Shown one piece after another: positions 30,425 through 38,088 of a stretch of 64,000 bases of DNA. The notes beneath the pieces were generated by a model, which worked only from the letters and a program-made list of their open reading frames with translations, was not told the DNA's origin and searched no databases. The DNA is from Deltaproteobacteria bacterium (lineage in GTDB: Bacteria; Myxococcota_A; Polyangia; Polyangiales; JADJMO01): positions 16,666 to 80,665 of the forward strand of contig JACPFM010000011.1 of assembly GCA_016182965.1 (NCBI GenBank). The letters are read 5' to 3'. Both the position numbers and the translations under genes were made by a program. Positions within the stretch are counted from its first letter, which is position 1; each line of letters begins with the position of its first letter.

Positions 30425-31000
30425 ATGCGTGATTTCGTCGATCCCCCCTGGGACGCGCCGCTCGACGTCGCGCTCGAGCTCAGGCGCATCCCCGAGAGCG
30501 GCAGGCAGAAGGGCATGTTCCTGCAGGCCTTGCAGGCCGAGGCCCAGCGCCGCGGCGCGACCCTCCCGAGCGCGCGCGAGCGGTACGTGCCGTTCCAGGG
30601 CTATCCGCTCCGTGAGCACGCGCAGCTGCTCGTCGAGGCGGCGCAGGCGTTCTACGCCGACGTGCCCTTGCGCATCGGTCTGCGGCGTCTCGGGCGCGGC
30701 GCGGTCTCCGCGCTGCTCGAGAGCACGGTCGGCAAGGTCGTCTGGTCGAGCGCGACCGATCCGCACGCGGCGCTCGAGGCGATGACCAAGGCCTACCAGA
30801 TCTCGATGCCCGGCTGCGCCGCGTCGATCGAGTCTCGCTACGCGCGCTCGGCTGTGGTGCGGGTGTCGGGCATCCCGTTCTTCCTCGACTGCCACCACGT
30901 CGGCTGCTTCGAGGGCGCGATGCGCGCGATGGGCCTCGAAGGCAGCGTGCAGCTCCGCCTCGAGTCGTTCAGCAGCGGCGAGCTGCTCTGCGCCTGGTGA
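30425..31000 (+). CDS. DUF2378 family protein
   Basis: A 191-aa protein of a family (DUF2378) that is expanded in and nearly confined to myxobacteria. Diagnostic stretches are ARERYVPFQGYPLREHAQLL, the AQAFYADVPLRIGLRRLGRG segment, and the closing GCFEGAMRAMGLEGSVQL. The biochemical function is unknown. It is one of the best markers of lineage in the window. It ends 9 bp before the opposing dioxygenase-rhodanese stop, so the pair is convergent. Confidence 0.88.
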   Translation: MRDFVDPPWDAPLDVALELRRIPESGRQKGMFLQALQAEAQRRGATLPSARERYVPFQGYPLREHAQLLVEAAQAFYADVPLRIGLRRLGRGAVSALLESTVGKVVWSSATDPHAALEAMTKAYQISMPGCAASIESRYARSAVVRVSGIPFFLDCHHVGCFEGAMRAMGLEGSVQLRLESFSSGELLCAW

Positions 31001-31009
31001 GCGCCGCGT

Positions 31010-32062
31010 TCAGCTCGGGAACCCGAGCTGCCTCCAGCGGATCAAGCCTCCGGCGACGTTGGCGACGTCGGTGACGCCGGCCTTGCGCAGCAGCAGCGTC
31101 GCGAGCGCGGAGCGCTTGCCCGACTGGCAGATCGTGACGACGGGCTTGTCGCGCGGCACCTCTTCGGCGCGGGCGCGCAGCTCGTCGAGCGGGATGGCCT
31201 GCGCGTCGTGCAGTCGGCCGAGCTCCCCCTCGAGCTCGCTCGGCGAGCGCACGTCGACGATGTGCACCTCGTCGCGGTGACGGGCGACCCACTCGGCGTC
31301 GATCTCGAAGATGCCGCCGTAGCTCGGGGTCACCGGTCCCCAGGTGGCCGGCGCCGGGTAGCGCCCGTCGTCGGGCATGCCGGCGCGCAGGTTCGCCGGC
31401 ACCGCGACGGCGATCTGCTTCGGGTGCGGGAGCCCCAGGTTCTCCATGTAGCCGACGAAGTCCTCCTCGCGCGCCTCGCCGCCGATGCGCGGGTTGAAGC
31501 GCTTCTCTTCGGCGACGGTGCTCACCGTGCGGCCTTCGTAGTCGTGAGCGGGGTAGAGGAAGAAGTTCTCGGGGAGGGTGAAGATCCGCTCTCGGATCGA
31601 CCGCCACATGGCGTGCGCGTCGCCCTGCTGGAAGTCGGTGCGACCGCAGCCGCGAATGAGCAGCGTGTCGCCGGTGAAGGCCATGCGCCGCGCCGACGAG
31701 ACGTACGTCAGGCAGCCGCTGGTGTGCCCGGGCGTCGCGCGCGCCTCGAGCTCCTCGCCCCCGAACCGCACGACGTCGCCGTCGCGGAGCGCGCGATCGA
31801 GCGGGGAGATTCCGGTCGCGGCGCCGGCGACGATCGCCGCGCCCGTCGCCTGCTTCATCAGCCAGACGCCGGTGACGTGGTCGGCGTGACAGTGGGTGTC
31901 GAGCGCAGCGACGAGCTTCACGTCGAGCTCGCGCACCAGCGCCAGATCGCGCTGGTGGCGTTCGTACACCGGATCGACGAGCACCGCCTCGCGCGTCGCC
32001 TCGTCGGCGAGCAGATAGGTGTACGTGCTCGAGACCGCGTCGTAGAGCTGGCGGAAGATCAC
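31010..32062 (-). CDS. persulfide dioxygenase (ETHE1-type) fused to rhodanese
   Basis: A 350-aa fusion. Residues 1-235 form a metallo-beta-lactamase-fold persulfide dioxygenase with THCHADH (His57, His59, Asp61, His62), His113 in ATPGHTSG, Asp132 in FTGDTLL and His173. ETHE1 enzymes oxidise glutathione persulfide to sulfite using one iron. Residues 250-350 form a rhodanese domain with active Cys312 in CQSGKRS, which can transfer sulfane sulfur. Such natural fusions couple persulfide oxidation to thiosulfate chemistry and protect from sulfide. The start is GTG; the product is probably cytoplasmic. It is convergent with the DUF2378 gene. Confidence 0.92.
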   Translation of the reverse strand: MIFRQLYDAVSSTYTYLLADEATREAVLVDPVYERHQRDLALVRELDVKLVAALDTHCHADHVTGVWLMKQATGAAIVAGAATGISPLDRALRDGDVVRFGGEELEARATPGHTSGCLTYVSSARRMAFTGDTLLIRGCGRTDFQQGDAHAMWRSIRERIFTLPENFFLYPAHDYEGRTVSTVAEEKRFNPRIGGEAREEDFVGYMENLGLPHPKQIAVAVPANLRAGMPDDGRYPAPATWGPVTPSYGGIFEIDAEWVARHRDEVHIVDVRSPSELEGELGRLHDAQAIPLDELRARAEEVPRDKPVVTICQSGKRSALATLLLRKAGVTDVANVAGGLIRWRQLGFPS

Positions 32063-32118
32063 GCCCCGCAGGGTAACACGCGCGATCGTTCGAGACGCGT
32101 GCGCGAGCGGGCTGAAAT

Positions 32119-32213
32119 CAGCGGTCGCGATTCCGCGACACCGCCTGCCTGTCGCTGTGTCGGGTTGGTCGTCAGTCGTCAGTCGTCAGTCATCAGCCCA
32201 GCCGAAGGGAGGA
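32119..32213. repeat. dispersed repeat unit with four GTCGTCA-type heptamers (copy 2)
   Basis: Shares the left flank (CAGCGGTCGC, GACACCGCCTG, GTTGGTCGTC) and right flank (GCCCAGCCGA, GGAGGA) with 12519-12661, but carries four heptamers (32168-32195, the last GTCATCA) instead of nine. Confidence 0.85.
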
Positions 32214-32508
32214 GGGGAGAGCTCTCGTACTCGCCGAACGACTGGTGACTGATGACTGGCTTTGAACCAGAACTCCGTCCGACGTGAGATGCGGTCTCGA
32301 GAGAGGCCCGGGACCGCCTTCGGCGGTCCCGGGAATTGCCGAAGGTCCCAGCGAAGCACTCCGGTTTCAGGAGCCCGCGTCAGGTTCCCGCTAGCCGTGT
32401 TCCACGGCGAGAGGGCACCTCGCGAGGTCTGGTGCAAAGCCACTGATGACTGATGACCCCGTCCGCGCGACCAACCAGAATGCGCCGGCCCACAATGGCG
32501 AACGAGAT
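32214..32508. other. noncoding part of a 446-bp spacer with hairpin and degenerate heptamers
   Basis: No gene is seen from 32063 to 32508. Besides the repeat unit it holds degenerate inverted heptamers TGGTGAC/TGATGAC at 32243-32256 and two TGATGAC units at 32444-32457, with a strong hairpin between them. The arrangement of left array, hairpin and inverted right array matches the spacer at 14180-14396. Confidence 0.6.
32307..32333. terminator. perfect 12-bp hairpin
   Basis: CCCGGGACCGCC pairs with GGCGGTCCCGGG across a TTC loop. This is the strongest palindrome seen in the window. It could terminate the minus-strand MBL gene ending at 32509, 175 bp away, but has no T-run and is flanked by heptamer repeats, so it may belong to the repeat element. 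Confidence 0.55.
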
Positions 32509-33354
32509 TCAAGCCACCGACGTCGCCGAGATGCGTTCGCGTCGGGCGCCCGGCTGCGGCGCGGTGGCCATCGCGGCCATCATCGCCGCCTGATCCGGTC
32601 CGACCCACGGCGTCGCCGTGCGCGCCGCGGTCAGGTTCGCCATCAGCTTGTCGAGCATGCCGCGCGCAGGCGGCAGGTGGCTGCTGAGGACGAGGTCGGG
32701 GTGCAGCGAGTGCACGCCGGCGAGCGTGCGGTGCAAGGCCGTCGCGTCGGTCATGTGCAGCCACGGCGCATCGACGGTCGCCCAGAGCACCCCGCCGTCG
32801 CGCAGCGCGGTCGGGTTCATGCCGTTCGCGTCCTCGGCCGGCTCGCGCAGCACCGCCCCGAACGAGTCGGCGGAGAACAACGTGCGCGTCTTCAGATCGA
32901 ACAGCGCGGTCGTCTCGGGCGCATCGAAGGTGGGCGGGCGCAGCGCGAACAGCTTGCGATCGCCGACGTCGAGGGTCTGCCCCGGGTTGAGGAGGAACAC
33001 GCGATCGGGCGGCAGCTGGCCGCGCAGGCTGTACTTCCCCATGCCGAGGAACGTGGTCACGATGCGCGCCTGCGGCGCCTCGACGAGCAGGCGCTCGAGG
33101 CTGCCGATGTGATCGGGGTCGACGTGCGTGAGCCAGATCCAACGCAGCGCCGCCGGATCGATCAGCGACCGAAGGCCGCGCATGAACTCCTGCTGAGCCC
33201 CGAACAGGCCGGTGTCGATCAGCACCGGCTCCGCGGCTCGGATGACGAACGCATTGACCGGCACGAGCCCGAGGATCGGAACCGGGAAGTACGCCGGAAG
33301 AATCGCCGTGTCCGGCGTGAGCATCCGCGGCGCCATCGACAAGATGCCATCCAT
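32509..33354 (-). CDS. metallo-beta-lactamase fold hydrolase
   Basis: A 281-aa soluble MBL-fold protein. The metal motif is written THVDPDHIGS, with the first Asp in place of the usual second His, as in oxygen-binding di-iron (flavodiiron/ODP-like) members. Later ligands fit LFSADSFGA and LSSHLPPARG. VPVNAFVIRAAEPVLIDTG is the typical opening strand. It may bind iron and oxygen or act as a hydrolase. I chose the ATG at 33354, preceded by GGGGG. It lies downstream of the OsmC and peroxiredoxin genes on the same strand, 120 bp after the peroxiredoxin stop. Confidence 0.85.
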   Translation of the reverse strand: MDGILSMAPRMLTPDTAILPAYFPVPILGLVPVNAFVIRAAEPVLIDTGLFGAQQEFMRGLRSLIDPAALRWIWLTHVDPDHIGSLERLLVEAPQARIVTTFLGMGKYSLRGQLPPDRVFLLNPGQTLDVGDRKLFALRPPTFDAPETTALFDLKTRTLFSADSFGAVLREPAEDANGMNPTALRDGGVLWATVDAPWLHMTDATALHRTLAGVHSLHPDLVLSSHLPPARGMLDKLMANLTAARTATPWVGPDQAAMMAAMATAPQPGARRERISATSVA

Positions 33355-33474
33355 GGTGTGTCCCCCTTGTGTGGCGGGCACCGAGCAATACGGAAGCCAC
33401 CGGGGGTGCACCGGGCGCGAGCCGACGCGCGCGCCAGCGGAAGCGCGCGTCGGCGAAGGCGTCTTTGGGCGAGG

Positions 33475-33909
33475 TCAGATGCGCTGGAGCACGTCGTGCG
33501 GGTACGTCTTCGCGTCGACCTTCGGCAGCCACTCGCGGATCCTGCCGTCGGGGCCGATGACCACCCCGACGCGACGAGCGCCCCTGGTCTGCCCCGGATC
33601 GGCGGCGCCGTAAGCCTGCGCCATCGCGGCGTCGCAGGTGAGCAGACAGAAGTTGAAGGAGAACTTCTCGGCGAAGGCCTTGTTCTCGTCGGGCGAGTCG
33701 AAGCTCGTTCCGTAGATGACCGCGTTCTTCTTCTCGAACTCGGCGGCGAGGTCGCGGAACCCGCAACCCTCGGCCGTTCACCCGGGTGTGTCGGCCTTGG
33801 GATAGAACCAGAGCACGACGTTCTTGCCGCGCAGATCTGCGAGGCGGACCTGCTTGCCGTCGTGATCGACGGCGGTGAAATCGGGGGCCTCGTCGCCGGG
33901 CTTCAGCAT
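33475..33909 (-). CDS. selenocysteine-containing BCP-type peroxiredoxin (UGA recoded at codon 44)
   Basis: Read through one TGA, this is a complete 144-aa thiol peroxidase of the BCP/PrxQ class: MLKPGDEAPDFTAVDHDGKQ, VVLWFYPKADTPG, then the TGA, then TAEGCGFRDLAAEFEKK, and a normal C-terminus with VGVVIGPDGRIREW and YPHDVLQRI. BCPs read TPGCT at this point, so the TGA stands exactly where the peroxidatic Cys should be. The resolving Cys is Cys49, five residues later, as in 2-Cys BCP enzymes. A SECIS-like hairpin follows directly. It would reduce hydroperoxides in the cytoplasm with higher reactivity than a Cys enzyme. The ATG sits two bases after the OsmC stop (TGAGCATG), so both peroxide-defence genes form an operon. 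A sequencing error TGC to TGA is the alternative. Confidence 0.85.
33747..33780 (-). promoter_or_regulatory. UGA codon with bacterial SECIS-like hairpin
   Basis: The UGA is at 33780-33778. Starting about eight bases after it, CGAGG pairs with CCUCG, one G bulges out, and UUGCGG pairs with CCGCGA around a GUU loop (33772-33747). The bulge, short stem and G at the apex resemble the E. coli fdhF SECIS core, including the GGUUGC string on the 5' side. This would recruit SelB-tRNASec at the UGA. Confidence 0.72.
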
Positions 33910-33911
33910 GC

Positions 33912-34334
33912 TCAGCTCGCCAGGGTGGCGTGGAGGGTGACCTCGACGGCGAGCGCCCGGCTCACCGGGCAGCCCTTCTTGGTGGCCAGGGCGATCTCCT
34001 GGAACTTCGCGGCGTCGACGCCGTCGACGCGCGCGTCGCACTTCAGCTCGATGCCCGTGATGGTGAAGCCGATGTCCTGCTTCTCGAGCTTCACGTCGGC
34101 GGTGGTCTCGATCGACTTGGGCGCCGCGCCGGCCTTCACGAGGGCGAGCGAGAGGGCCATCGAGAAGCAGCCCGCGAGGGCCGCGCCGATCAGCTCCTCG
34201 GGGTTGCTCCCCTTGACCCCCTCGAAGCGCGTGCCGGCGGTGTAGGCGATCTCGCCGCCGTTGGCCGGCCTCATCGTCCCCTTGCCCTCTTTGAACGGAC
34301 CGTCCCAACGCGCGGAGGCTTTGCTGATAGGCAT
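33912..34334 (-). CDS. osmC: OsmC family peroxiredoxin
   Basis: A 140-aa cytoplasmic thiol peroxidase that detoxifies organic hydroperoxides. Both reactive cysteines are present, in AALAGCFSMALSLAL and ATKKGCPVSRAL. The family motif GSNPEELIGAALAG precedes the first. The start MPISKASARWDGPFKEGKG is the usual OsmC N-terminus. It is the first gene of the two-gene unit with the selenocysteine peroxiredoxin, separated by two bases, and diverges from the MBL gene at 34443, so the shared 108-bp spacer must hold the promoter. An OxyR/OhrR-type control is plausible but no operator was identified. Confidence 0.93.
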   Translation of the reverse strand: MPISKASARWDGPFKEGKGTMRPANGGEIAYTAGTRFEGVKGSNPEELIGAALAGCFSMALSLALVKAGAAPKSIETTADVKLEKQDIGFTITGIELKCDARVDGVDAAKFQEIALATKKGCPVSRALAVEVTLHATLAS

Positions 34335-34442
34335 GGCCGAAGGGAGCCACGCACGGGTCGCGCGGTCAATGCCGCGTCCGCTCGCGTCGGCGTCGAAATG
34401 CCATGGATGAGACGGCCGATTTCCGGTAGCCGTGGAGGGGCA

Positions 34443-35267
34443 GTGCGCGTCACCGTCCTCGCCAGCGGGTCCAGCGGGAACGCCACGTTGTTCGAGTCGG
34501 GCGCGAGCAGCGTGCTGGTCGACGCGGGCGTCGCGCCGCGCGCGCTCGAAGAGTCGTTGGTGTCGCTCGGCGCCAGGGTCCCCGACGCGATCGTGATCAC
34601 CCACGCGCACCTCGATCACGTGGGGCACGCCGCGCGCATCGCGCGCCGCCGCAACGTGCCGGTGTACCTCACCGAGGCGACCTCGCGCGCGGTGCAGCTC
34701 CCGGCGCAGGTGGAGGAGTACCGCTTCCAGACGCGCGAGCCCTTCGAGATCGGCGCTCTTCTGCTCGAGCCGCTCCCGGTGCCGCACGACGCGGCGAACG
34801 TCTCGCTCCGCATCAGCGACGCGGCGAGCAGCGCGGGGCTCGCGACGGATCTCGGCGAGCCGACCGGCGCGCTGCTCGATCACCTCCGCGGGTGCGACGT
34901 GGTGCTGCTCGAGTCCAACCACGACGAACGCCTGCTCGCCTGCGGCCCCTACCCCTTCTACCTGAAGCGGCGCGTGGCCTCGTCGCGCGGACACCTGTCG
35001 AACCGGCAGGCGCACGCCCTCTTGCGCAGGCTCGGCCCGCGCGCGCACACGGTGGTGCTGGTGCACCTGTCGAGCACCAACAACACGCCCGAGCTCGCGC
35101 TCGAAGAGGCGCGCGACGCGCTTTCGGTGCGCGTCGCGGTGCACGTCGCGCCCGCCCGCGGAACCTTGTCCGTGCAGACGACACTCGAGCGCCTCGAGCG
35201 CGGTGGCGAGCGCGAGGCGGCGTCCGACACGCGTCGGCGGCGACCGATTCAGCTATCCTTGTTGTAA
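34443..35267 (+). CDS. metallo-beta-lactamase fold hydrolase, YycJ/PhnP-like
   Basis: A 274-aa soluble protein. The opening VRVTVLASGSSGNATLFESG and the metal motif ITHAHLDHVGHAARIA (HxHxDH complete) fit the YycJ/WalJ group of MBL-fold nucleases and phosphodiesterases; DVVLLESNHDERLL and the VLVHLSSTNNTPELA region supply later ligands. The start is GTG with a good GGAGGGG site five bases upstream. The last 20 residues are Arg-rich and lie outside the fold. Its TAA shares one base with the ATG of the following Tat-exported subunit gene. Confidence 0.88.
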   Translation: MRVTVLASGSSGNATLFESGASSVLVDAGVAPRALEESLVSLGARVPDAIVITHAHLDHVGHAARIARRRNVPVYLTEATSRAVQLPAQVEEYRFQTREPFEIGALLLEPLPVPHDAANVSLRISDAASSAGLATDLGEPTGALLDHLRGCDVVLLESNHDERLLACGPYPFYLKRRVASSRGHLSNRQAHALLRRLGPRAHTVVLVHLSSTNNTPELALEEARDALSVRVAVHVAPARGTLSVQTTLERLERGGEREAASDTRRRRPIQLSLL

Positions 35268-35839
35268 TGAACCGCCGCGGCTTCCTGCGCGCGGGGCTCG
35301 CGTGGGCCGCCCTGGGGGCGACCGGCGTCGCCGCGCTGCTCCGCACGTCCGGCTACGACCGCGCCGATCGGCGCGTGGCGTACATGCGCGCGCTCTCGGC
35401 GTGGCACCTCGCGGTCGTCGACGCGCTCGCCGATCGGATGTGCGCGGCCGACGTCGACTACGACGCGCCCGGCGCGCCGCCGAGGCCGCGCGAGGTCGAG
35501 GTCGCCGCGTTCGTCGACGCGTTCGTCGCCGACTCCGAGCCGCCCATCCGTCGCGATCTGCTGGCCGCGATCGGCGCGCTCGAGCACGCGTTCCCCGCGC
35601 TCGCCGGGCAGGTGCAGCGGTTCACCGCGCTGTCGCCCGCACGGCAAGACGCGGTGCTCGCGGCCATGGAGGGCTCGTCGATCGACCTGGTGCGCGGCGC
35701 GTTCCACGGGCTGAAGTCGCTCGTGATGATGGGCTACTACCGCGATCCGCGGACCTGGGGCGTGCTCGCCTACGACGGCCCGCTGGTGAACCGCCCGGCT
35801 GGCGGCTGGGTGCCCCTCCGCTACAAGGGGGCGTCGTGA
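35267..35839 (+). CDS. gluconate 2-dehydrogenase subunit 3-like protein with Tat signal
   Basis: A 190-aa exported protein. The N-terminus MNRRGFLRAGLAWAALGATG is a twin-arginine signal (RRGFL). The mature part matches the small subunit of membrane FAD dehydrogenases: LADRMCAADVDYDAPGAP near residue 55, a helical middle (FVDAFVADSEP), and the ending SLVMMGYYRDPRTWGVLAYDG. This subunit typically escorts the GMC flavoprotein through the Tat system, and the GMC gene follows with a GTGA overlap, which supports one complex. Unlike many such operons, no cytochrome c subunit gene follows. Confidence 0.85.
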   Translation: MNRRGFLRAGLAWAALGATGVAALLRTSGYDRADRRVAYMRALSAWHLAVVDALADRMCAADVDYDAPGAPPRPREVEVAAFVDAFVADSEPPIRRDLLAAIGALEHAFPALAGQVQRFTALSPARQDAVLAAMEGSSIDLVRGAFHGLKSLVMMGYYRDPRTWGVLAYDGPLVNRPAGGWVPLRYKGAS

Positions 35840-37344
35840 TCCGCTCCGGCAACGAGCTCACCGAAGACCTCGTGGTCGAGGCGCCGGCGTGCGTCGTCGG
35901 CCTCGGCGCCGGCGGCTCGGTGGTCCTGCGAGCGCTCGCGCGCGCCGGGCTGCCGGCGGTCGCGCTGGAGGAGGGCAGCGATCACACGCCGTTCCAGTTC
36001 AACCAGCGCGAGGAGCAGATGATCCCCGAGCTGTTCCAGGAGCGCGGCGGTCGGATGACCGACGACCTCGCGATCCAGGTGCTGCAGGGGCGCGGCGTCG
36101 GCGGCTCGACCATCCACAACACCAACCTCTGCAAGCGCACGCCCACCGAGATCCTCGAGCTGTGGGCGCGGCGCTACGGCGTCGAGGGCTGCGGCCCGCG
36201 CGACATGGAGGCGGCGTTCCAGACCATCGAGCGCGATCTGTCGGTCTCGCGCATCCCCGACGACGGCATCAACCCGAACAACGACGCGCTCCGGCGCGGC
36301 ATCGCCGCGCTCGGCTGGCGCGGCGGCGTGCTCTCGCACAACCGCGTCGGCTGCATCGGCAGCGGCTTCTGCGAGCTCGGCTGCGCCTACGACGCCAAGC
36401 GCAACGCGCGCAAGGTGCTCATCCCCGAGGCGCTCGATCGCGGCGCGCGCATCTTCTCCGACGTCCGCGCGACCCGCATCCTCCACGATCGCAAGCAGGT
36501 GCTCGGGGTCGAGGGGCGCACCGCCGGCGGGCGGCGGGTCACCGTGCGCACCAAGGTGGTGGTGCTCGCCGGCAGCGCGGTCGGCAGCGCCGCGCTCGCC
36601 ATCGCGAGCGAGCTGCCCGATCCGCACCTGCAGCAGGGCGAGCACCTGCGCATCCACCCGGGCGGCGTGGTCGCCGGCGTGTTCGACCAGCCGATCGACG
36701 GCTGGAAGGGCATCCCGCAGAGCTACGAGTGCACCGAGTGGCTCGATCTCGACGAGAAGTCCGACAAGCGCGTGTGGATCACCACCGCCTTCGCGCACCC
36801 GATCGGCACCGCGGTGGTGCTCCCCGGCTTCGGCGCCGCGCACATGAAGTCGATGCGCGGCTACCGCCACCTCGCCGTGCTCACCGCGATGCTGCACGAC
36901 GAGTCGGCCGGGCACGTCTGGCTGAAGGACGGCACGCGCACGATGCTCCACTACGAGATGAACGAGGGCGATCGGCGGCAGATGGTCATCGGCCTCCGCG
37001 CGTGCGCCCGCATCCTCCTCGCCGCCGGCGCGCGCGAGGTGGTGGTGCCCGCCGTGCCCCCGCTCACCATCCGTCGCGAGGCCGAGATCGAGCGCATCGA
37101 CGCCAACGTCGTGCGCCCGCACAACATCCCGCTCACCGCCGTGCACCCGATGGGCACCATGCGCATGGGGCGGGAACCGAAGACGTCGGTGGTGCGCTCG
37201 ACCGGCGAGCACCACCACGTGCGCGGCGTCTTCGTCGCCGACGGCTCGCTGTTTCCGACGAGCCTGGGCGGCCCGCCGCAGATCTCCATCTACGCCTTCG
37301 CCGAGCACCTCTCGCCGCACATCGTCGCGGCGGCGCGCGGCTGA
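35836..37344 (+). CDS. GMC-family FAD oxidoreductase
   Basis: A 502-aa flavoprotein. The FAD-binding Rossmann motif GLGAGGSVVLRALARAGL is at residue 20, the GMC signature GRGVGGSTIHNTNLCKR at about 95, and the C-terminal GMC domain carries HPMGTMRMG and VFVADGSLFPTSLGGPPQIS, which supply the flavin contacts and catalytic His region. It should oxidise an alcohol or sugar and pass electrons to the membrane. It has no signal of its own; with the Tat-signalled subunit 3 encoded by the overlapping upstream gene, it is expected to be co-exported. Electron acceptor and substrate are not identifiable. Confidence 0.92.
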   Translation: MIRSGNELTEDLVVEAPACVVGLGAGGSVVLRALARAGLPAVALEEGSDHTPFQFNQREEQMIPELFQERGGRMTDDLAIQVLQGRGVGGSTIHNTNLCKRTPTEILELWARRYGVEGCGPRDMEAAFQTIERDLSVSRIPDDGINPNNDALRRGIAALGWRGGVLSHNRVGCIGSGFCELGCAYDAKRNARKVLIPEALDRGARIFSDVRATRILHDRKQVLGVEGRTAGGRRVTVRTKVVVLAGSAVGSAALAIASELPDPHLQQGEHLRIHPGGVVAGVFDQPIDGWKGIPQSYECTEWLDLDEKSDKRVWITTAFAHPIGTAVVLPGFGAAHMKSMRGYRHLAVLTAMLHDESAGHVWLKDGTRTMLHYEMNEGDRRQMVIGLRACARILLAAGAREVVVPAVPPLTIRREAEIERIDANVVRPHNIPLTAVHPMGTMRMGREPKTSVVRSTGEHHHVRGVFVADGSLFPTSLGGPPQISIYAFAEHLSPHIVAAARG

Positions 37345-37478
37345 CGCCGCTCTCGGGATGCGCCGCCGACGACGCCGGCCCGGGAGTCGAGCGCCGGCCG
37401 CATCCAGTCCGCGCAACCGGCACCGTCGGCCGGTCGACATGCGTCATGGCGTCGCGATCGACTACGCTCAGAACCGAG

Positions 37479-38036
37479 ATGGACCCGCCGCGCAAGGTGC
37501 CGACCGTCGCCGACCTCGATGCCCTGCCAGTTGGGATCAAGGGCGAGATCATCGAGGGTGTCATGTACACGATGACGCGGCCGCGCGGTCCGCATCAGCG
37601 GATGGGACTCGAGATCGGCGGTGATCTGCGGGATCCCTTCACCCGCGGCCGCGGCGGGCCAGGTGGGTGGTGGATCTTGCCGGAGCCCGGCATCGAGCTG
37701 CCCGCCACACCCGAGATTTCGCCGGACCTGGCCGGCTGGCGCCGCGAACGACTGCCGGAGCTGCCTCAGGACGCTGCCATCACGGTCGTCCCTGACTGGG
37801 TCTGCGAGATCCTCTCGCCGACGACGCGTCGCCACAACTTGCTCATCAAGAAGCCCTATTACGCGCGCGTGGGCGTCCCGCACCACTGGCTCATCGATCT
37901 CGAGGCGAAGACGGTCTCGGCCTATCGGCTCGAAGGCGCCCGTTGGGTCGAGCTCGGCGTCTGGGGCGACGAACGCACCGCGCGCATCGAGCCGTTCGAC
38001 GCGATCGCGCTCGACGTCGGAGGTTGGTGGATGTGA
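37479..38036 (+). CDS. Uma2 family (PD-(D/E)XK) endonuclease-like protein
   Basis: A 185-aa protein of the Uma2/DUF820 restriction-endonuclease-fold family. Typical elements are the start VADLDALPVGIKGEIIEGVM, the PDLAGWRRERLPEL strand carrying the catalytic Asp, VCEILSPTTRRHNLLIKKPYYARVG with the Glu and Lys, and HHWLIDLEAKTVSAYRL. The family is abundant in cyanobacteria and myxobacteria; biological targets are unknown. I chose the ATG at 37479; an ATG eleven codons upstream (37446) is possible. The gene stands alone, 135 bp after the GMC gene and convergent with the large PEP-synthase-like gene. Confidence 0.85.
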   Translation: MDPPRKVPTVADLDALPVGIKGEIIEGVMYTMTRPRGPHQRMGLEIGGDLRDPFTRGRGGPGGWWILPEPGIELPATPEISPDLAGWRRERLPELPQDAAITVVPDWVCEILSPTTRRHNLLIKKPYYARVGVPHHWLIDLEAKTVSAYRLEGARWVELGVWGDERTARIEPFDAIALDVGGWWM

Positions 38037-38088
38037 GCACGCGCCGAACGGCTGAGAACGATAGGCGCCCAGCTCATTGCACACCCGG

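Noticed and set aside
32063..32508. tRNA or small RNA gene in the largest intergenic gap
   Set aside because: No T-arm, acceptor pairing or promoter-terminator pair was seen; hairpins there are better explained by the repeat element.
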